A DNA stretch of 64,000 nucleotides from assembly GCA_900315075.1 (NCBI GenBank), contig OMXV01000012.1, forward strand, positions 1 through 64,000, given 5' to 3'. Below, one piece after another: positions 63,739 through 64,000 of the stretch. Position 1 is the stretch's first letter, and the number at the start of each line of letters is the position of its first letter. The position numbers were made by a program, and so were the translations under genes. A model generated the notes under the pieces. It did not search any database. It saw only the letters and a list, made by a program, of their open reading frames with translations, and was not told the DNA's origin. This stretch comes from an uncultured Prevotellaceae bacterium (GTDB lineage: Bacteria; Bacteroidota; Bacteroidia; Bacteroidales; Bacteroidaceae).

Positions 63739-63840
63739 GTTATGAGGTCGCTTCGCTTGCAGGTTATGAGGTTATAAGGTTGCTGCGCTTGCAGGTTATG
63801 AGACTTTAAGGTCGCTTCGCTTGCAGGTTATGAGGTGACC
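63739..63840. repeat. Tandem repeat of 24-32 bp units (GGTTATGAGGTCGCTTCGCT type)
   Basis: Three units plus a partial one right after the GH10-CE1 stop. The 21-bp core at 63745-63765 recurs exactly at 63809-63829, and as its reverse complement at 24127-24147. Confidence 0.85.
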
Positions 63841-63973
63841 CCATAATCAGATGAATTTGAAGCATGGTTGTGGCAAAACATGAAAAATGGTTTTGGCACA
63901 ACCATTTTAGACGTTAGGTACGTTCAGTATGCTGCTGTATCACAGCAGCTTAAACCTCAAACCTCAAATCATT

Positions 63974-64000
63974 TGTCCCTTTAACTCCCTTTTAACTCCC
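63974..64000 (+). repeat. 11-bp repeat cluster (TTTAACTCC type), locus E, cut by the window end
   Basis: Begins GTCCC and shows two 11-bp units before the window ends. It lies downstream of the GH10-CE1 gene; the next gene is not visible. Confidence 0.75.

Overview
The window is chromosomal DNA of a rumen- or gut-type Prevotella, close to Prevotella (Xylanibacter) ruminicola. The main reasons are tandem SusC/SusD pairs arranged like the xylan utilisation system (xus) of xylanolytic Bacteroidetes, a GH10-feruloyl esterase fusion with the layout of P. ruminicola Xyn10D-Fae1A, Bacteroidetes -7 boxes (TAnnTTTG) with no obvious Shine-Dalgarno sites, and Bacteroidetes-specific families (DUF5103, DUF4954, XRE-cupin next to an acyl-CoA ligase). 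No rRNA, tRNA, CRISPR array or intact insertion sequence was recognised.

Layout. 1-24 kb is mostly housekeeping: a lactate permease cut by the left edge; HemW with a small membrane protein; an EF-G paralogue whose GTPase site is degenerate; a DUF5103 (type IX secretion-associated) protein; a PL11 rhamnogalacturonan lyase; a three-gene operon for a repeat-rich zinc-ribbon membrane protein, a periplasmic protein and a small zinc ribbon; class I fumarase; an M16 peptidase; DUF4954; HflX; a PIG-L/LmbE protein that looks like a NagB fusion without its isomerase domain; an XRE-cupin regulator with an acyl-CoA synthetase; and a GNAT acetyltransferase. 24-42 kb is carbohydrate-directed: a GH3 lipoprotein, an esterase, a decayed 1.2 kb stretch with a MITE-like inverted repeat and a surface-protein fragment, a histidine phosphatase, a beta-propeller/GH2/malectin giant protein, a GH2 beta-galactosidase, a 5'-truncated transposase-like remnant, and a GH98 enzyme. 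42.6-58.2 kb is a seven-gene minus-strand xus-type operon (SusC, SusD, SusC, SusD, DUF1735 lipoprotein, GH10-like lipoprotein, CBM-like secreted protein) ending in a strong terminator. 59.6-63.7 kb is a divergent two-gene unit, CE6-CE1 esterase followed by GH10-CE1 xylanase/feruloyl esterase.

How it works together. The xus genes would bind xylan fragments at the surface and import them. GH10-CE1 and CE6-CE1 would cut the backbone and remove feruloyl and acetyl groups, and GH98 could open branched xylan. The GH10-like lipoprotein inside the operon lacks most catalytic residues and is better read as a xylan-binding protein. No hybrid two-component regulator for the locus lies in the window.

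The least explained parts are intergenic: a six-unit satellite array (58.75-59.15 kb) built from 11-bp units that recur upstream of other genes in the same orientation; a candidate minus-strand small RNA (about 59173-59310) with -7 box, GNRA hairpin and terminator; a 114-bp promoter-leader duplicated upstream of two genes; and a MITE-like element.
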